Shown here piece after piece: positions 53,808 to 63,088 of a stretch of DNA of 64,000 nt; position 1 is the first letter of the stretch; each line of letters opens with the position of its first letter. Below the pieces are notes generated by a model that had not been told where the DNA came from, did no database searches, and was given only the letters and a program-made list of their open reading frames with translations. The stretch comes from Raineyella sp. LH-20 (GTDB taxonomy: Bacteria; Actinomycetota; Actinomycetes; Propionibacteriales; Propionibacteriaceae): positions 2,418,001 to 2,482,000 of the forward strand of contig NZ_CP137003.1 of assembly GCF_033110965.1 (NCBI RefSeq), in the 5' to 3' direction. The position numbers were made by a program, and so were the translations under genes.

Positions 53808-54988
53808 GCCACTTCCTGGTCATCACCGACTCCGCGGACCTCAGCCAGAGCGTCGCCTACGCGGCCGGCGTGCAGATCGGCGCGATCCCGGCCACCCCGA
53901 TGCCGGCCCGCCCGGAGGAGCTGCCCGGCTACGACGCGGAGCGGCCGGTCGTCGTCCTGGATGCCGGTCCGGACGCCGACGCCGCGCTGCGGCTGACCGC
54001 CGGCTGCACAGCGGTCGGGATGGTGGTCGTGCTGGCCTCGGAGGAACCGGAACGGATCGGCTTCGCGGCCCTCAAGGCAGGGGCCGCCGATGTGATGTCG
54101 GTCTACGCCTCCATCCCCGAATTGCGTGCCTCGCTGGCCCGGGCCGACCGACTGGCCACCGAGCGGGCGTACGCCACGGCCGGCCAGCAGGGCGCAACGA
54201 CGGAACCGCCGAGGCCGCAGGGCCGGGTCGTCACCGTGGCCTCTCCCAAGGGCGGGGTCGGCAAGACGATGGTGGCGACCAACCTGGCCGTCGGGCTGGC
54301 CCGCCGGTATCCGCAGTCGACGGTCCTGGTCGACCTCGACGTCCAGTTCGGGGACGTGGCCACCGCGCTGGGGCTCTCCCCGCGCTACAGCCTGGTGGAC
54401 GCCACCCACGGTCAGACGCCGTCGGATCCGCTGGCGCTGAAGAGCCTGCTCACCCAGCATTCGACCGGACTGTACGTGATCCCTGGTTCCGAGTCGCCCG
54501 GCGCATCCGAGGCGGTGGGCGCCCGTGAGATCGGCCTGCTGCTGCACACCCTGGCCGGCGCCTTCCGGTACGTGATCGTCGACACCGCGCCGGGCCTCAA
54601 CGAGCAGACCCTCCAGGCGCTCGACCAGTCCAGCGACCTGGTGCTCGTCACCAGCCTGGACGTCCCGGGCGTACGTGGCCTGCGCAAGGAGATCGACACG
54701 CTGCGCCAGGTCGGACTGATGCTGTCGAGCCATCATCTGGTGCTGAACTTCGTCGATCCGCACCGGGGCATCACCGTCAAGGACGTCGAGGCCAACGTCG
54801 GGGAGACCATCGACGTGACCCTGCCGTTGGCCAAGGAGGTCCCTCTGTCGGTCAATCAGGGCGTCCCGCTGCTGCAGGGCAACGGCCGCGATCAGGCGAC
54901 CAAACAGCTCACCCATCTCGTCGAGCTGGTCAGTGCCGACAGATCTGCCGTCGGGCGGACCTCGCGATGGAAGGGGACCCGCGGATGA
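53804..54988 (+). CDS. tadZ: TadZ/CpaE-type localisation ATPase
   Basis: 394 residues. The N-terminal receiver-like domain (about 1-120) is degenerate, and a ParA/MinD-type ATPase follows with deviant Walker A ASPKGGVGKTMVATNLAVG, DLDVQFGDVATALG and VIVDTAPGLNEQ. TadZ proteins mark the pole or site where the pilus is built. It overlaps cpaB and tadA by ATGA on both sides. Confidence 0.9.
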   Translation: MSHFLVITDSADLSQSVAYAAGVQIGAIPATPMPARPEELPGYDAERPVVVLDAGPDADAALRLTAGCTAVGMVVVLASEEPERIGFAALKAGAADVMSVYASIPELRASLARADRLATERAYATAGQQGATTEPPRPQGRVVTVASPKGGVGKTMVATNLAVGLARRYPQSTVLVDLDVQFGDVATALGLSPRYSLVDATHGQTPSDPLALKSLLTQHSTGLYVIPGSESPGASEAVGAREIGLLLHTLAGAFRYVIVDTAPGLNEQTLQALDQSSDLVLVTSLDVPGVRGLRKEIDTLRQVGLMLSSHHLVLNFVDPHRGITVKDVEANVGETIDVTLPLAKEVPLSVNQGVPLLQGNGRDQATKQLTHLVELVSADRSAVGRTSRWKGTRG

Positions 54989-56520
54989 GACTGTCCGATC
55001 GTCTGGCGGCGGCCCATTCCCGGCCGACCGCCCCGTTCGGCACCACGCCCTCCGGCAGCACGGCGTCTGACAGCACGGCGTCCGACAGCAGCCTGTCCGA
55101 CGGTGCTGCGCCGGACACCGCGGCTGCCGACGACGCGAGGGCGTTCCTCGCCCGGGAGACGCCGGCGCCCGCCCCCCGGCCACCGGCCCGCGGGCTCGGC
55201 GACCATGCTCCGACGTCGCTACCTCCCCGGCGTGCGGCGGGCCCCGACCCGCTGGCGCAGCTGAAGTCGGCTGCGGCCGACACCCTCTACGAGCGTCTCG
55301 GCGCTCGACTGAGCGACCCGGCGATGGACGAGGAGACTCTGCGGTCATTGGTCCGCAACGAACTCGACTCGATCGTCGAGGCGTCCGCCACGCCACTGAC
55401 CGCTTCCGAACGGCGGCGCGTGATCGAGGAGGTCCAGGCCCAGGTGCTCGGCCTCGGCGTCCTCGAACCACTGCTGGACGACGACACGATCACCGAGATC
55501 ATGGTCAACGGACCGGACCGGATCTACGTCGAACGTGCCGGCCGGATCAGCCGGGCCGAGGCCCACTTCCAGAGCGAGCGGGACCTGCGCCGGGTGATCG
55601 ACCGGATCGTCTCCCGCGTCGGCCGCCACATCGACGAGGCGACGCCGCTGGTGGACGCACGCCTCGAGGACGGCTCCCGGGTCAATGCGATCGTGCCACC
55701 GCTGGCGGTCAGCGGCCCCACGCTGACCATCCGGAAGTTCTCCACCGACGTGCTGACCGTGCCCGACCTGATCGGACTCGGCACCCTCGCGCCGGAGACC
55801 GCCGAACTGCTGGAGGCCTGCGTCCGCGCCCGCCTCAACATCATCGTCTCGGGCGGCACCGGCACCGGCAAGACGACGATGCTGAACGTCCTGTCCTCGT
55901 TCATCCCCGACGACGAGCGGATCATCACCATCGAGGACACCGTCGAGCTGCAGCTCCAGCAGCACCACGTCGTACGCCTCGAGGCCCGCACCGCCAACAC
56001 CGAGGGGCGCGGGGCGATCACCATCCGCGATCTCGTCCGCAACTCCCTGCGGATGCGGCCCGACCGGATCGTGGTCGGTGAGGTCCGCGACGCCGAAGCC
56101 CTCGACATGCTCCAGGCGATGAACACCGGCCACGACGGGTCCCTGTCGACCGTGCACTCCAACTCGCCGCGCGACTCGCTCGCCCGCCTGGAGACCCTGG
56201 TGATGATGGCTGGCATCGAGCTGCCGCTGCGTGCGATCCGCGAGCAGATCTCCTCGGCGGTCGACCTCATCGTGCATCTGTCGCGTCTCCGGGACGGCAC
56301 TCGGCGGGTGGTGAACGTCACCGAGGTCCTCGGCATGGAGGGCCAGACGATCACGTTGCAGGACATCTTCGCGTTCGACTACGCCGCCGGGGTCGATCGT
56401 GACGGCCGGTTCCGCGGCCATGTCCGCCCGACCGGCGTACGTCCCCGGTTCATGGACCGGTTCGACGAACTCGGCCTCTCCGTCTCGCCCGCCGTGTTCG
56501 GCGGATACCCGCCCCGGTAG
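54985..56520 (+). CDS. tadA: Tad pilus assembly/secretion ATPase TadA/CpaF
   Basis: 511 residues. A disordered Ser/Ala/Pro-rich first 80 residues (STASDSTASDSSLSDG repeats) precede the all-helical and PAS-like N-domain (TITEIMVNGPDRIYVERAG) and the RecA-like core: Walker A SGGTGTGKTTMLN, Asp box IITIEDTVELQ, Walker B RPDRIVVGEVRDAEALDML and His box TGHDGSLSTVHSNSP. It drives pilus assembly. ATG 54985 overlaps the tadZ stop; an in-frame upstream ATG at 54967 lacks support. Confidence 0.93.
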   Translation: MRLSDRLAAAHSRPTAPFGTTPSGSTASDSTASDSSLSDGAAPDTAAADDARAFLARETPAPAPRPPARGLGDHAPTSLPPRRAAGPDPLAQLKSAAADTLYERLGARLSDPAMDEETLRSLVRNELDSIVEASATPLTASERRRVIEEVQAQVLGLGVLEPLLDDDTITEIMVNGPDRIYVERAGRISRAEAHFQSERDLRRVIDRIVSRVGRHIDEATPLVDARLEDGSRVNAIVPPLAVSGPTLTIRKFSTDVLTVPDLIGLGTLAPETAELLEACVRARLNIIVSGGTGTGKTTMLNVLSSFIPDDERIITIEDTVELQLQQHHVVRLEARTANTEGRGAITIRDLVRNSLRMRPDRIVVGEVRDAEALDMLQAMNTGHDGSLSTVHSNSPRDSLARLETLVMMAGIELPLRAIREQISSAVDLIVHLSRLRDGTRRVVNVTEVLGMEGQTITLQDIFAFDYAAGVDRDGRFRGHVRPTGVRPRFMDRFDELGLSVSPAVFGGYPPR

Positions 56521-56525
56521 GTGTC

Positions 56526-57470
56526 ATGGGACTCACCGACTCTCCGGCCCTGCTGTGGCTGGGCCTCGCCCTGCTGGTCGTCGCCCTCGGCCTCGGCGCC
56601 GCCGCGCTCGCCCCGCGCCGCTACACCCTGCCGATGTCGCGGCGTCGCCCGGACGTCCCGCCACCACCGGGCGTCCTCGCCCGGCTGACGTCGACGGCGA
56701 CCGACGGTGTCGGCCGGCTGATGGCCGGTCGCGGCAGCGGTCTGCAGGATGTCCTCTACCTGGCCGGGATCCGCGCCGACGCACGGGAGGTCGGGGTGCT
56801 GGTGCTGTCCAGCATGGTGGTCGCCTTCGCGATCGGGCTGATCGGCGCCAACGCCTTCCTCGGCCTGCTGCTGGCAGTGCTGGTGCCGCTGGTGTTCTGG
56901 CTCGTGCTGGTGAGTCGTACGAGTCGACGCCGCTCCGCCTTCTCCGAGCAGCTCGGCGAGGTGCTGCAGACCCTCGCCGCCAGCCTGCGGGCCGGCACCT
57001 CCCTTCCGCAGGCGATGCAGGTGGTCGCCACCGAAGGCGACGAACCGTCCCGGTCGGAGTTCACCCGGGTGGGCAACGAGCTGCGGGTCGGCCGGCCGAT
57101 GAGCGACACGCTCGAGGCCGTGGCCGCCCGGATGCAGAGCCAGGACTTCTCCTGGGTGGCCCAGGCCATCGCGATCAACCGCGAGGTCGGCGGCAACCTG
57201 GCCGACGTGCTCGACGGCGTGGCCGGCACCATGCGGGAACGGGCCGCCCTGCGCCGCCAGGTCGACGCTCTCAGTGCGGAGGGCCGGATGTCCGGCTGGG
57301 TCCTGATGGCCTTGCCGATCGGTGTCTTCCTGCTCGTCTACGTCATGAACCCCACGTACTTCGCGCCGTTGTTCGGTACGCCGATCGGCTGGCTGCTGAT
57401 CGCGGCGGCGGTGGTGCTGATGATCATCGGCGGCATCTGGCTCAACGCGATGACCAAAGTGAAGTATTAG
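56526..57470 (+). CDS. tadB: Tad platform protein TadB
   Basis: 314 residues of the type II secretion F (GspF) family: two N-terminal membrane helices near 5-25 and 85-130, a cytoplasmic helical domain with LQTLAASLRAGTSLPQAMQ and FSWVAQAIAINREVGGNLAD, and two C-terminal helices. With TadC it forms the inner-membrane platform turned by TadA. Confidence 0.9.
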   Translation: MGLTDSPALLWLGLALLVVALGLGAAALAPRRYTLPMSRRRPDVPPPPGVLARLTSTATDGVGRLMAGRGSGLQDVLYLAGIRADAREVGVLVLSSMVVAFAIGLIGANAFLGLLLAVLVPLVFWLVLVSRTSRRRSAFSEQLGEVLQTLAASLRAGTSLPQAMQVVATEGDEPSRSEFTRVGNELRVGRPMSDTLEAVAARMQSQDFSWVAQAIAINREVGGNLADVLDGVAGTMRERAALRRQVDALSAEGRMSGWVLMALPIGVFLLVYVMNPTYFAPLFGTPIGWLLIAAAVVLMIIGGIWLNAMTKVKY

Positions 57471-57478
57471 GAGTGACG

Positions 57479-58369
57479 ATGCCAGCGATCATGGCCGTGT
57501 TCGTCGTCCTCGCCAGCGCGGGGTTCGGGCTGTTGACCTATCTTGTCGTGGCTGGGGCGGATCCCGTCCGGCAACGCGCCCTGAGCAATCTCCGGCAGGG
57601 GCTGGCCCCGCAGGACCGCGGTGACGTCGCGCCGCGCCGGCTCTCCGGTGACGGGCAGGGACGCGCCGGGGTCGCGTTGCTGCCGAAGGGGGAGTTGCGC
57701 CTGCTCGACCGCCTGCTCTCGGAGGCCGGCCGCCCGGCGAGCTGGCCGCTCGACCGGGTCGTGTCGGTGAAGATCTGGGCCACCGTGGTCGCCGCTCTCC
57801 TCGCCGTCCTCCTCTTCCTGCGGAACCCCGCCGGCAACACCTTCGTCCTCGGGATCGTCCTGGTCGTACTGGTCTACGCGATCCCCGAACTGCGGCTGTG
57901 GAGCATCGGGATCGAGCGCCGGGAGTCGATGGGCAACGAACTCGCCGACATCCTCGACCAGATGAGCATCGCCGTCGAGGCCGGGCTCGGCTTCGAGGCC
58001 GCGCTGGTGCGGGTGGCCACCAACAGCGACAGTGTGCTGGCCGGAGAACTACGGCGCACCGCCCAGGACATGCAGGTCGGCCAGCCCCGCCGGGACGCCT
58101 ATCTCGCGCTGGCCGCGCGGACGAAGGTCCCGGCGCTGCGCCGGTTCATCCGGACCATCATCCAGGCCGAGGAGAGCGGGCTCGCGCTGCGCGACGTGTT
58201 GCGTACGCAGGCCGACGAGATGCGCCTGATCCGCCGGCAGCGGGCCGAGGAACGGGCCCAGCGGATCCCGGTGAAGGTGATCTTCCCGCTGACCTTCTGC
58301 ATCCTGCCGGTGTTGTTCATCGTCATCCTCGGACCGGCGGTGCTCAACATCATGGCGGCGTTCTCGTGA
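57479..58369 (+). CDS. tadC: Tad platform protein TadC
   Basis: 296 residues, again GspF family: helices near 5-25 and 95-140, then NELADILDQMSIAVEAGLGF, RRFIRTIIQAEESGLALRDVL and a C-terminal FPLTFCILPVLFIVILG helix. AGGAG lies 5 nt before ATG 57479; the much longer open frame upstream only shadows tadB. The stop overlaps the peptidase start (GTGA). Confidence 0.9.
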   Translation: MPAIMAVFVVLASAGFGLLTYLVVAGADPVRQRALSNLRQGLAPQDRGDVAPRRLSGDGQGRAGVALLPKGELRLLDRLLSEAGRPASWPLDRVVSVKIWATVVAALLAVLLFLRNPAGNTFVLGIVLVVLVYAIPELRLWSIGIERRESMGNELADILDQMSIAVEAGLGFEAALVRVATNSDSVLAGELRRTAQDMQVGQPRRDAYLALAARTKVPALRRFIRTIIQAEESGLALRDVLRTQADEMRLIRRQRAEERAQRIPVKVIFPLTFCILPVLFIVILGPAVLNIMAAFS

Positions 58370-59022
58370 CCCTGACCGCCGCCGCTGCTGCCGCCGCCGC
58401 GGTCCGGCCGGTGCTGGCCGCCGGGCTGGCGCTGCCGGCCGGGTGGGTCATGGCCGGCTGGGGCCGCCGGGTCTGCGACTCCGACAGTCACTGGCTGCGG
58501 GGCTGGGTCGTCGCGGCGGTCGCGGCGGCCCTGGCGTGGGTCGCGGTCGGGCTCGCCGGGTCCTGGTGGGAGGCGGTCCCGTTCTGGATCCTCGGCGTCG
58601 TCAGTGCCCTGCTGATCTGTTGCGACCTGGCCGTCATGCGGCTGCCGGACCCGATCATGGGGTGGGCCTATCCGGTCGTCCTCGGCACCTTGACGATCGC
58701 TGCAGGGGGCAGCGAGCAATGGCTGCGGCTGGGGCGGGCCTTACTGGCCGGAGTGCTGTTTCTGGCGTTCTATCTGGTCAATGCGCTGGTCTTCCCCCGC
58801 GGGATCTACCTCGGCGATGTGAAGTTCGCCGGTCTGATCGGTGCCTGGCTCGGCTGGTTCGGCTGGCTCCACCTGGTCTGGGGCGCGCTGCTGGCAGCGA
58901 TCCTCGGCGGTGTGGTCGGCCTGGTGCTGATCCTGCTGCGACGGGGCGGCCTGAGGACCGAGTACCCGTACGGTCCGATGATCGCGGCCGGCGCCTGGAT
59001 CGCCGCCGTCTGGCTGATCTGA
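58366..59022 (+). CDS. A24-type prepilin peptidase
   Basis: 218 residues with about six membrane helices. The two catalytic aspartates are visible: LLICCDLAVMRLPDPIMG and GIYLGDVKFAGLIGAWLG (the GxGD-like motif, here LGD). It should cut the pilin leaders after Gly. It lacks the N-terminal methylase part of PilD, like TadV. GTG 58366 overlaps tadC. It closes the pilus operon. Confidence 0.87.
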   Translation: MTLTAAAAAAAAVRPVLAAGLALPAGWVMAGWGRRVCDSDSHWLRGWVVAAVAAALAWVAVGLAGSWWEAVPFWILGVVSALLICCDLAVMRLPDPIMGWAYPVVLGTLTIAAGGSEQWLRLGRALLAGVLFLAFYLVNALVFPRGIYLGDVKFAGLIGAWLGWFGWLHLVWGALLAAILGGVVGLVLILLRRGGLRTEYPYGPMIAAGAWIAAVWLI

Positions 59023-59058
59023 CGGCACGACGACCGGCGCCGGCCAACGTGGATCCTG

Positions 59059-59075
59059 CCGGCGAGCGTCGCCGG
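59059..59075. terminator. Weak hairpin between the pilus operon and pdxT
   Basis: CCGGCGA pairs with TCGCCGG around a 3-nt loop in the 69-bp gap between convergent genes. Confidence 0.35.
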
Positions 59076-59091
59076 AGCGAGGCAGCCGCGA

Positions 59092-59685
59092 TCAGGCCGC
59101 CTCGACCAGCTCCAGGAACCGCCGGTGCAGCCGGTCGTCGGCAGTCAGCTCGGGATGGAAGGACGTCGCCAGCAGCCTGCCGTGGCGTACGGCCACCACC
59201 GGCCCGTCGGCACCGGTCCGGGCCAGCACCTCGACGTCCGGGCCGACCTCGACCACCTGTGGTGCCCGGATGAACACCGCCGGGAACGCCGGCCCCGCCA
59301 GCCCCTCGATCGGGAGATCCGCGGTGAACGACGCCAACTGGCCGCCGTACGCATTGCGGCGGGCGGTGATGTCCAGCCCGCCGACGGTGGCGAAGCCGGT
59401 CAACGCCTGCCCGTCCTTGACCCGCTCGGCGAGCAGGATCAGCCCGGCGCAGGTGCCGAAGATCGGCAGCCCGGCGGCGCGGCGTACGGCCAGCTCCTCG
59501 AACAGCCCGACTTTCGCCGCGGCCCGGGCCATCGCGGTGCTCTCACCGCCCGGCAGCACCACCCCGTCGACGCCGTCGAGCTGATCCGGCGTACGGATCT
59601 CGCGGGTCTGCGCGCCGAGGGCGGTGAGCATCGTCACGTGCTCGCTCACCGCCCCCTGCAGTGCGACGACGCCGATCGTCGTCAC
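59092..59685 (-). CDS. pdxT: Pyridoxal 5'-phosphate synthase glutaminase subunit PdxT
   Basis: 197 residues of a class I glutaminase: [22 protein letters not shown], the nucleophile Cys in [11 protein letters not shown] and the His-Glu pair in TSFHPELT. It releases ammonia from glutamine for PdxS. The GTG start overlaps the pdxS stop by GTGA. Confidence 0.96.
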   Translation of the reverse strand: MTTIGVVALQGAVSEHVTMLTALGAQTREIRTPDQLDGVDGVVLPGGESTAMARAAAKVGLFEELAVRRAAGLPIFGTCAGLILLAERVKDGQALTGFATVGGLDITARRNAYGGQLASFTADLPIEGLAGPAFPAVFIRAPQVVEVGPDVEVLARTGADGPVVAVRHGRLLATSFHPELTADDRLHRRFLELVEAA

Positions 59686-60575
59686 CAGCCACGCTCCGCC
59701 AGCCGGTGCGGTGCCGGGACGTCGGCGACGTTGATGCCCACCATCGCCTCACCCAGACCGCGCGATGCCTCGGCGATCACCTGCGGGTCGTCGAAGTGGG
59801 TGGTCGCCCGGACGATCGCCGCGGCCCGCTTGGCCGGGTTGCCGGACTTGAAGATGCCCGAGCCGACGAAGACGCCGTCGGCGCCGAGCTGCATCATCAT
59901 CGCGGCATCGGCCGGGGTGGCGATCCCGCCGGCGACGAACAGCACCACCGGCAGCTTCCCCTGGCGGGCGACCTGACGGACCAGCTCGTACGGTGCCTGC
60001 AGTTCCTTGGCCGCGACGTAGAGCTCGTCGTCGGACTTCGCGCCCAGCGCCCGGATCTCGCCGGTGATCGTGCGCAGGTGCTTCATCGCCTCGGAGACGT
60101 CACCGGTGCCCGCCTCGCCCTTGGAACGGATCATCGAGGCGCCCTCGGTGATCCGGCGCAGCGCCTCGCCGAGATTGGTGGCACCACAGACGAACGGCAC
60201 CTCGAACTGCGTCTTGTCGATGTGGTTGACGTAGTCGGCGGGGGAGAGCACCTCGGACTCGTCGATGTAGTCGACCTTGAGCGCCTGCAACACCTGGGCC
60301 TCGACGAAGTGACCGATCCGTGCCTTCGCCATCACCGGGATCGACACCGCCGCGATGATGCCCTCGATCAGGTCCGGGTCACTCATCCGGGCCACCCCGC
60401 CCTGGGCGCGGATGTCGGCGGGGACACGCTCCAGCGCCATCACGGCGACAGCACCGGCCTCCTCGGCGATCTTCGCCTGCTCGGGGGTGACGACGTCCAT
60501 GATGACGCCGCCCTTGAGCATCCGGGCGAGTCCGGTGTTGACCGTCACACGGTCGGCGGTGGTGGTTGCGGTCAT
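59682..60575 (-). CDS. pdxS: Pyridoxal 5'-phosphate synthase subunit PdxS
   Basis: 297 residues: [34 protein letters not shown], the catalytic lysines in [14 protein letters not shown] and [13 protein letters not shown], and [14 protein letters not shown]. PdxS makes PLP from ribose 5-phosphate, glyceraldehyde 3-phosphate and ammonia in a 12+12 complex with PdxT. AAGGA precedes ATG 60575. Divergent from the MocR regulator gene. Confidence 0.97.
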   Translation of the reverse strand: MTATTTADRVTVNTGLARMLKGGVIMDVVTPEQAKIAEEAGAVAVMALERVPADIRAQGGVARMSDPDLIEGIIAAVSIPVMAKARIGHFVEAQVLQALKVDYIDESEVLSPADYVNHIDKTQFEVPFVCGATNLGEALRRITEGASMIRSKGEAGTGDVSEAMKHLRTITGEIRALGAKSDDELYVAAKELQAPYELVRQVARQGKLPVVLFVAGGIATPADAAMMMQLGADGVFVGSGIFKSGNPAKRAAAIVRATTHFDDPQVIAEASRGLGEAMVGINVADVPAPHRLAERGW

Positions 60576-60655
60576 GACTGGGTTCCTTGTGGTCGACGGC
60601 TGGGAGGGGCGCGACAGCGGTGCGGCGGACGCGCCTCCGCCATCCTGGCGTGCCC

Positions 60656-60703
60656 AACTGGCCCAGGCCAGAGCCACTTCCGCGATAGTTCAGTGGGCCA
60701 GTT
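60656..60703. promoter_or_regulatory. Inverted repeat in the pdxS/MocR control region
   Basis: AACTGGCCCA (60656-60665) and TGGGCCAGTT (60694-60703) form a perfect 10-bp inverted repeat with a 28-bp spacer, in the 145-bp gap between the divergent pdxS and MocR genes. MocR proteins such as PdxR bind widely spaced sites in such regions. A TAGGCT box (60709-60714) next to it serves the MocR gene. Confidence 0.6.
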
Positions 60704-60720
60704 CTGGGTAGGCTGGGCCC

Positions 60721-62295
60721 ATGAGGCGTGAGGCGGCGGATTTCCCGGTGGTGCTGGACCGCGACGGCGGCGCCTCCTTGCCGGTGCAGCTCGCGGCGGC
60801 CGTACGCTCCGCCGTCGCCGCGGGAGTGCTGTCACCGGGCACCGCCGTCCCCTCCACCCGGGCGCTCGCCGCCCGGCTCGGCGTCTCCCGGGGCACCGTC
60901 GAGGCGGCGTACGAGCAGCTCGGCGCCGAGGGCTACCTGGTCGCCCGGCCACGGGCCGGCACAGTGATCGCACCGGGGGTGGCCGCCGCACCGATCGGGG
61001 CGAGCACGCTCGCCCGCTCCGGTGTCGGCGCCGCCGGAAGAGGCAGGGCCCCCGGACGTGTCGGCGGCGGCACGGGAGCCATGGCTGGTCGGGGCATGGC
61101 AGGTCGGGGCATGGCGGGTCGGGGCATGGCGGGCCGCTCCGGCGACGCGGCCCCGCCGGGTCCGGCGACCGGCGGGAGCACGGAGTTCCTCGATCTCGGC
61201 CCCGGCCACGAGGCCACCTCCCCTCTCGGTGATGCCGCCTGGCGGTCGGCCTGGCGGCGGGCCAGCTCCCCGTCGTCCCCGCCGGGGCGGCCGGATCCGG
61301 CCGGCGTCGCCGACCTGCGGCGGGCCATCGCCGAGCACCTGCGGCTGATGCGGGGGATGGCTGTCGCGGCCGACCAGGTCGTGGTGACCGCCGGCGCCCG
61401 CGAGGGCCTCGGACTGTTGCTCGCCGCGCTGTTCCCCGATCGGGACCGGCGCACCCGGGTGGCCGTCGAGGACCCGGGATTCACCGGACTGCGGCGGTTC
61501 CTGGCCCGCCAGCCGGTGGCCACCGTTCCGCTGCCCGCCGACCGGCTGAGTGAGGCGGACGGCTGCGACCTGGCCATCGTCACACCGAACTACCAGTACC
61601 CCGACGGGCGCTCGATGGGAGCGGCGACCCGCAGCGGAGTGCTGTCCTGGGCGGCCCGCACCGGCACCCTGATCCTGGAGGACGACTACGACAGTGAATC
61701 GCGTTACCTGGGGCCGCCGCTGCCCACTCTCTTCGGACTCGGTGGGGACGCGCCGGTGGTCCAGCTCGGCACGTTCTCCTCGGTGCTGTCGCACGACATC
61801 GGCACCGGCTACCTGCTGCTGCCGCCCGAGCTGGTCGAGGTCGTCGCCGCCACCCGCGCCGACCTCGGCAGCCCGGTCGCCGCGGTGACCCAACGCGCGG
61901 TCGCCAGCTACCTCGCCGACGGCGGTCTGCGCCGCCGGATTCACCGTAACCGTCGCCGTCTCACCGAGGCACGGGCCGTCGTCGCCGCCCATCTGGTGTC
62001 ACTGCCCGGCGCCATCGACGGGGGTCGGCTGCTGGTCCTGCCGATGGACGCGACCGCCGCGGCGGCGGTCGCCAGGGCCTGCCGGGAGAGGGGCGTACGG
62101 GTCGGCGACCTCGCCCAGGGCTGGGCCGGCACCGCCCACCGGACCGGGATCATCGTCGACTACGGCGGCGTCGACGCCGCCGACCTGGACCGGGCACTGG
62201 ACCTGCTGACCGCCGTCCTCGCCGATGTCCGCACCGGTGTCCGTCACGGTGCGGGCGGCACGCTGTCGGTGCCCGACACTAGGCTCGCGCCGTGA
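60721..62295 (+). CDS. MocR/PdxR-type regulator lacking the PLP lysine
   Basis: 524 residues: a GntR winged helix (LPVQLAAAVRSAVAAGVLSP, RALAARLGVSRGTVEAAYEQ), an unusually Gly/Ala/Arg-rich linker with four MAGRG-like repeats near residue 121, and a type I aminotransferase-fold domain (VVTAGAREGLGLLL, TPNYQYPDGRSM, LILEDDYDSESRY). Where MocR proteins have FSKxL..xLRxGY, this one has FSSVLSHDIGTGY, so Ser354 replaces the PLP-binding Lys and the Arg is gone. Position opposite pdxST says PLP-synthesis regulator. TAGGCT lies 6 bp before the ATG (leaderless). Confidence 0.85.
   Translation: MRREAADFPVVLDRDGGASLPVQLAAAVRSAVAAGVLSPGTAVPSTRALAARLGVSRGTVEAAYEQLGAEGYLVARPRAGTVIAPGVAAAPIGASTLARSGVGAAGRGRAPGRVGGGTGAMAGRGMAGRGMAGRGMAGRSGDAAPPGPATGGSTEFLDLGPGHEATSPLGDAAWRSAWRRASSPSSPPGRPDPAGVADLRRAIAEHLRLMRGMAVAADQVVVTAGAREGLGLLLAALFPDRDRRTRVAVEDPGFTGLRRFLARQPVATVPLPADRLSEADGCDLAIVTPNYQYPDGRSMGAATRSGVLSWAARTGTLILEDDYDSESRYLGPPLPTLFGLGGDAPVVQLGTFSSVLSHDIGTGYLLLPPELVEVVAATRADLGSPVAAVTQRAVASYLADGGLRRRIHRNRRRLTEARAVVAAHLVSLPGAIDGGRLLVLPMDATAAAAVARACRERGVRVGDLAQGWAGTAHRTGIIVDYGGVDAADLDRALDLLTAVLADVRTGVRHGAGGTLSVPDTRLAP
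61081..61140 (+). repeat. Four in-frame 15-bp repeats in the MocR linker
   Basis: ATGGCNGGTCGGGGC is repeated four times with third-base changes only, coding MAGRG x3 and MAGRS. It lies in the linker between DNA-binding and aminotransferase-like domains. Confidence 0.85.
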
Positions 62296-62966
62296 GCACC
62301 CGACGCCGTCCGCGGTCCACCACCGCCCCGATGATCGATCCGGTCGATCCCGCCGATCTGGAGCCGGGGGAGGCCACTGAGCTGACCGCGGGGCGTGGTG
62401 ACCTGACGGGGCGTACGTACGCGGACCTCGACCTCGACACGCTCGATCTGACCGGTCGTGACCTCGACGGTTGCCGGCTCGACGGGCTGACCGTCGGCCG
62501 CTGGGGGCTGACCGGCTCGGCGGTGGTCGAGGTGGTCGGCGACCGGCTGGACGTCACCACCCTCGACGCACACCGGCCCGACTGGCGTGACGTCGTGGTG
62601 CACCGCAGCCGGATCGGCTCGGCGGAACTGACCGACGGCCGGGTCCGGTCCGTACGATTCACCGGCTGCAAGATCGGCTTCCTCAACCTGCGCGGCAGCG
62701 AGGTCGCCGATGTCGAGTTCGTCGACTGCGCCATCGAGGATCTCGATCTGGTCCGGGCGGACGTCACCCGGGTGGCCTTCGCCGGCAGCCGGATCGGCCG
62801 GCTCGACCTCACCGGCTCCACCCTGCGCGACCTCGACCTGCGCGGCGCCGACCTCGGCGACCTGGTCGGCTGGGAGGAGCTGCGCGGGGTCACCGTGTCC
62901 ACCGCACAGCTCCACGAACTGGCACCACTGCTGGCCGAACGGCTCGGCATCCGGGTCGATGTCTGA
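62292..62966 (+). CDS. Pentapeptide-repeat protein
   Basis: 224 residues with irregular pentapeptide repeats A(D/N)LxX: GDLTGRTYADLDLDTLDLTG, RDLDGCRLDGL, then VRFTGCKIGFLNLRGSEVAD, VEFVDCAIEDLDLVRADV, RLDLTGSTLRDLDLRGADLG. They should form a right-handed beta helix. No signal or membrane segment. Some relatives protect gyrase, most have no known role. GTG 62292 overlaps the MocR stop (GTGA), and TAGGCT at 62280-62285 inside the MocR gene offers a second, leaderless promoter. Confidence 0.8.
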   Translation: MSTRRRPRSTTAPMIDPVDPADLEPGEATELTAGRGDLTGRTYADLDLDTLDLTGRDLDGCRLDGLTVGRWGLTGSAVVEVVGDRLDVTTLDAHRPDWRDVVVHRSRIGSAELTDGRVRSVRFTGCKIGFLNLRGSEVADVEFVDCAIEDLDLVRADVTRVAFAGSRIGRLDLTGSTLRDLDLRGADLGDLVGWEELRGVTVSTAQLHELAPLLAERLGIRVDV

Positions 62967-63088
62967 GCCGGCACCCTGGAGGACCTCTGAGTCCCCGGAT
63001 CCCTCCGCTTGCCGTGGACCCGTTTTCCGTGCTGGCGGCCGGTCCCCCTATGCTGGGCGCGGATAACGATCTCGGGGTGGGGAGATAC

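Noticed and set aside
56399-57478. TadC frame extending back over tadB
   Set aside because: The extension is a frame shadow of tadB; a ribosome site and overlap logic place the tadC start at 57479.
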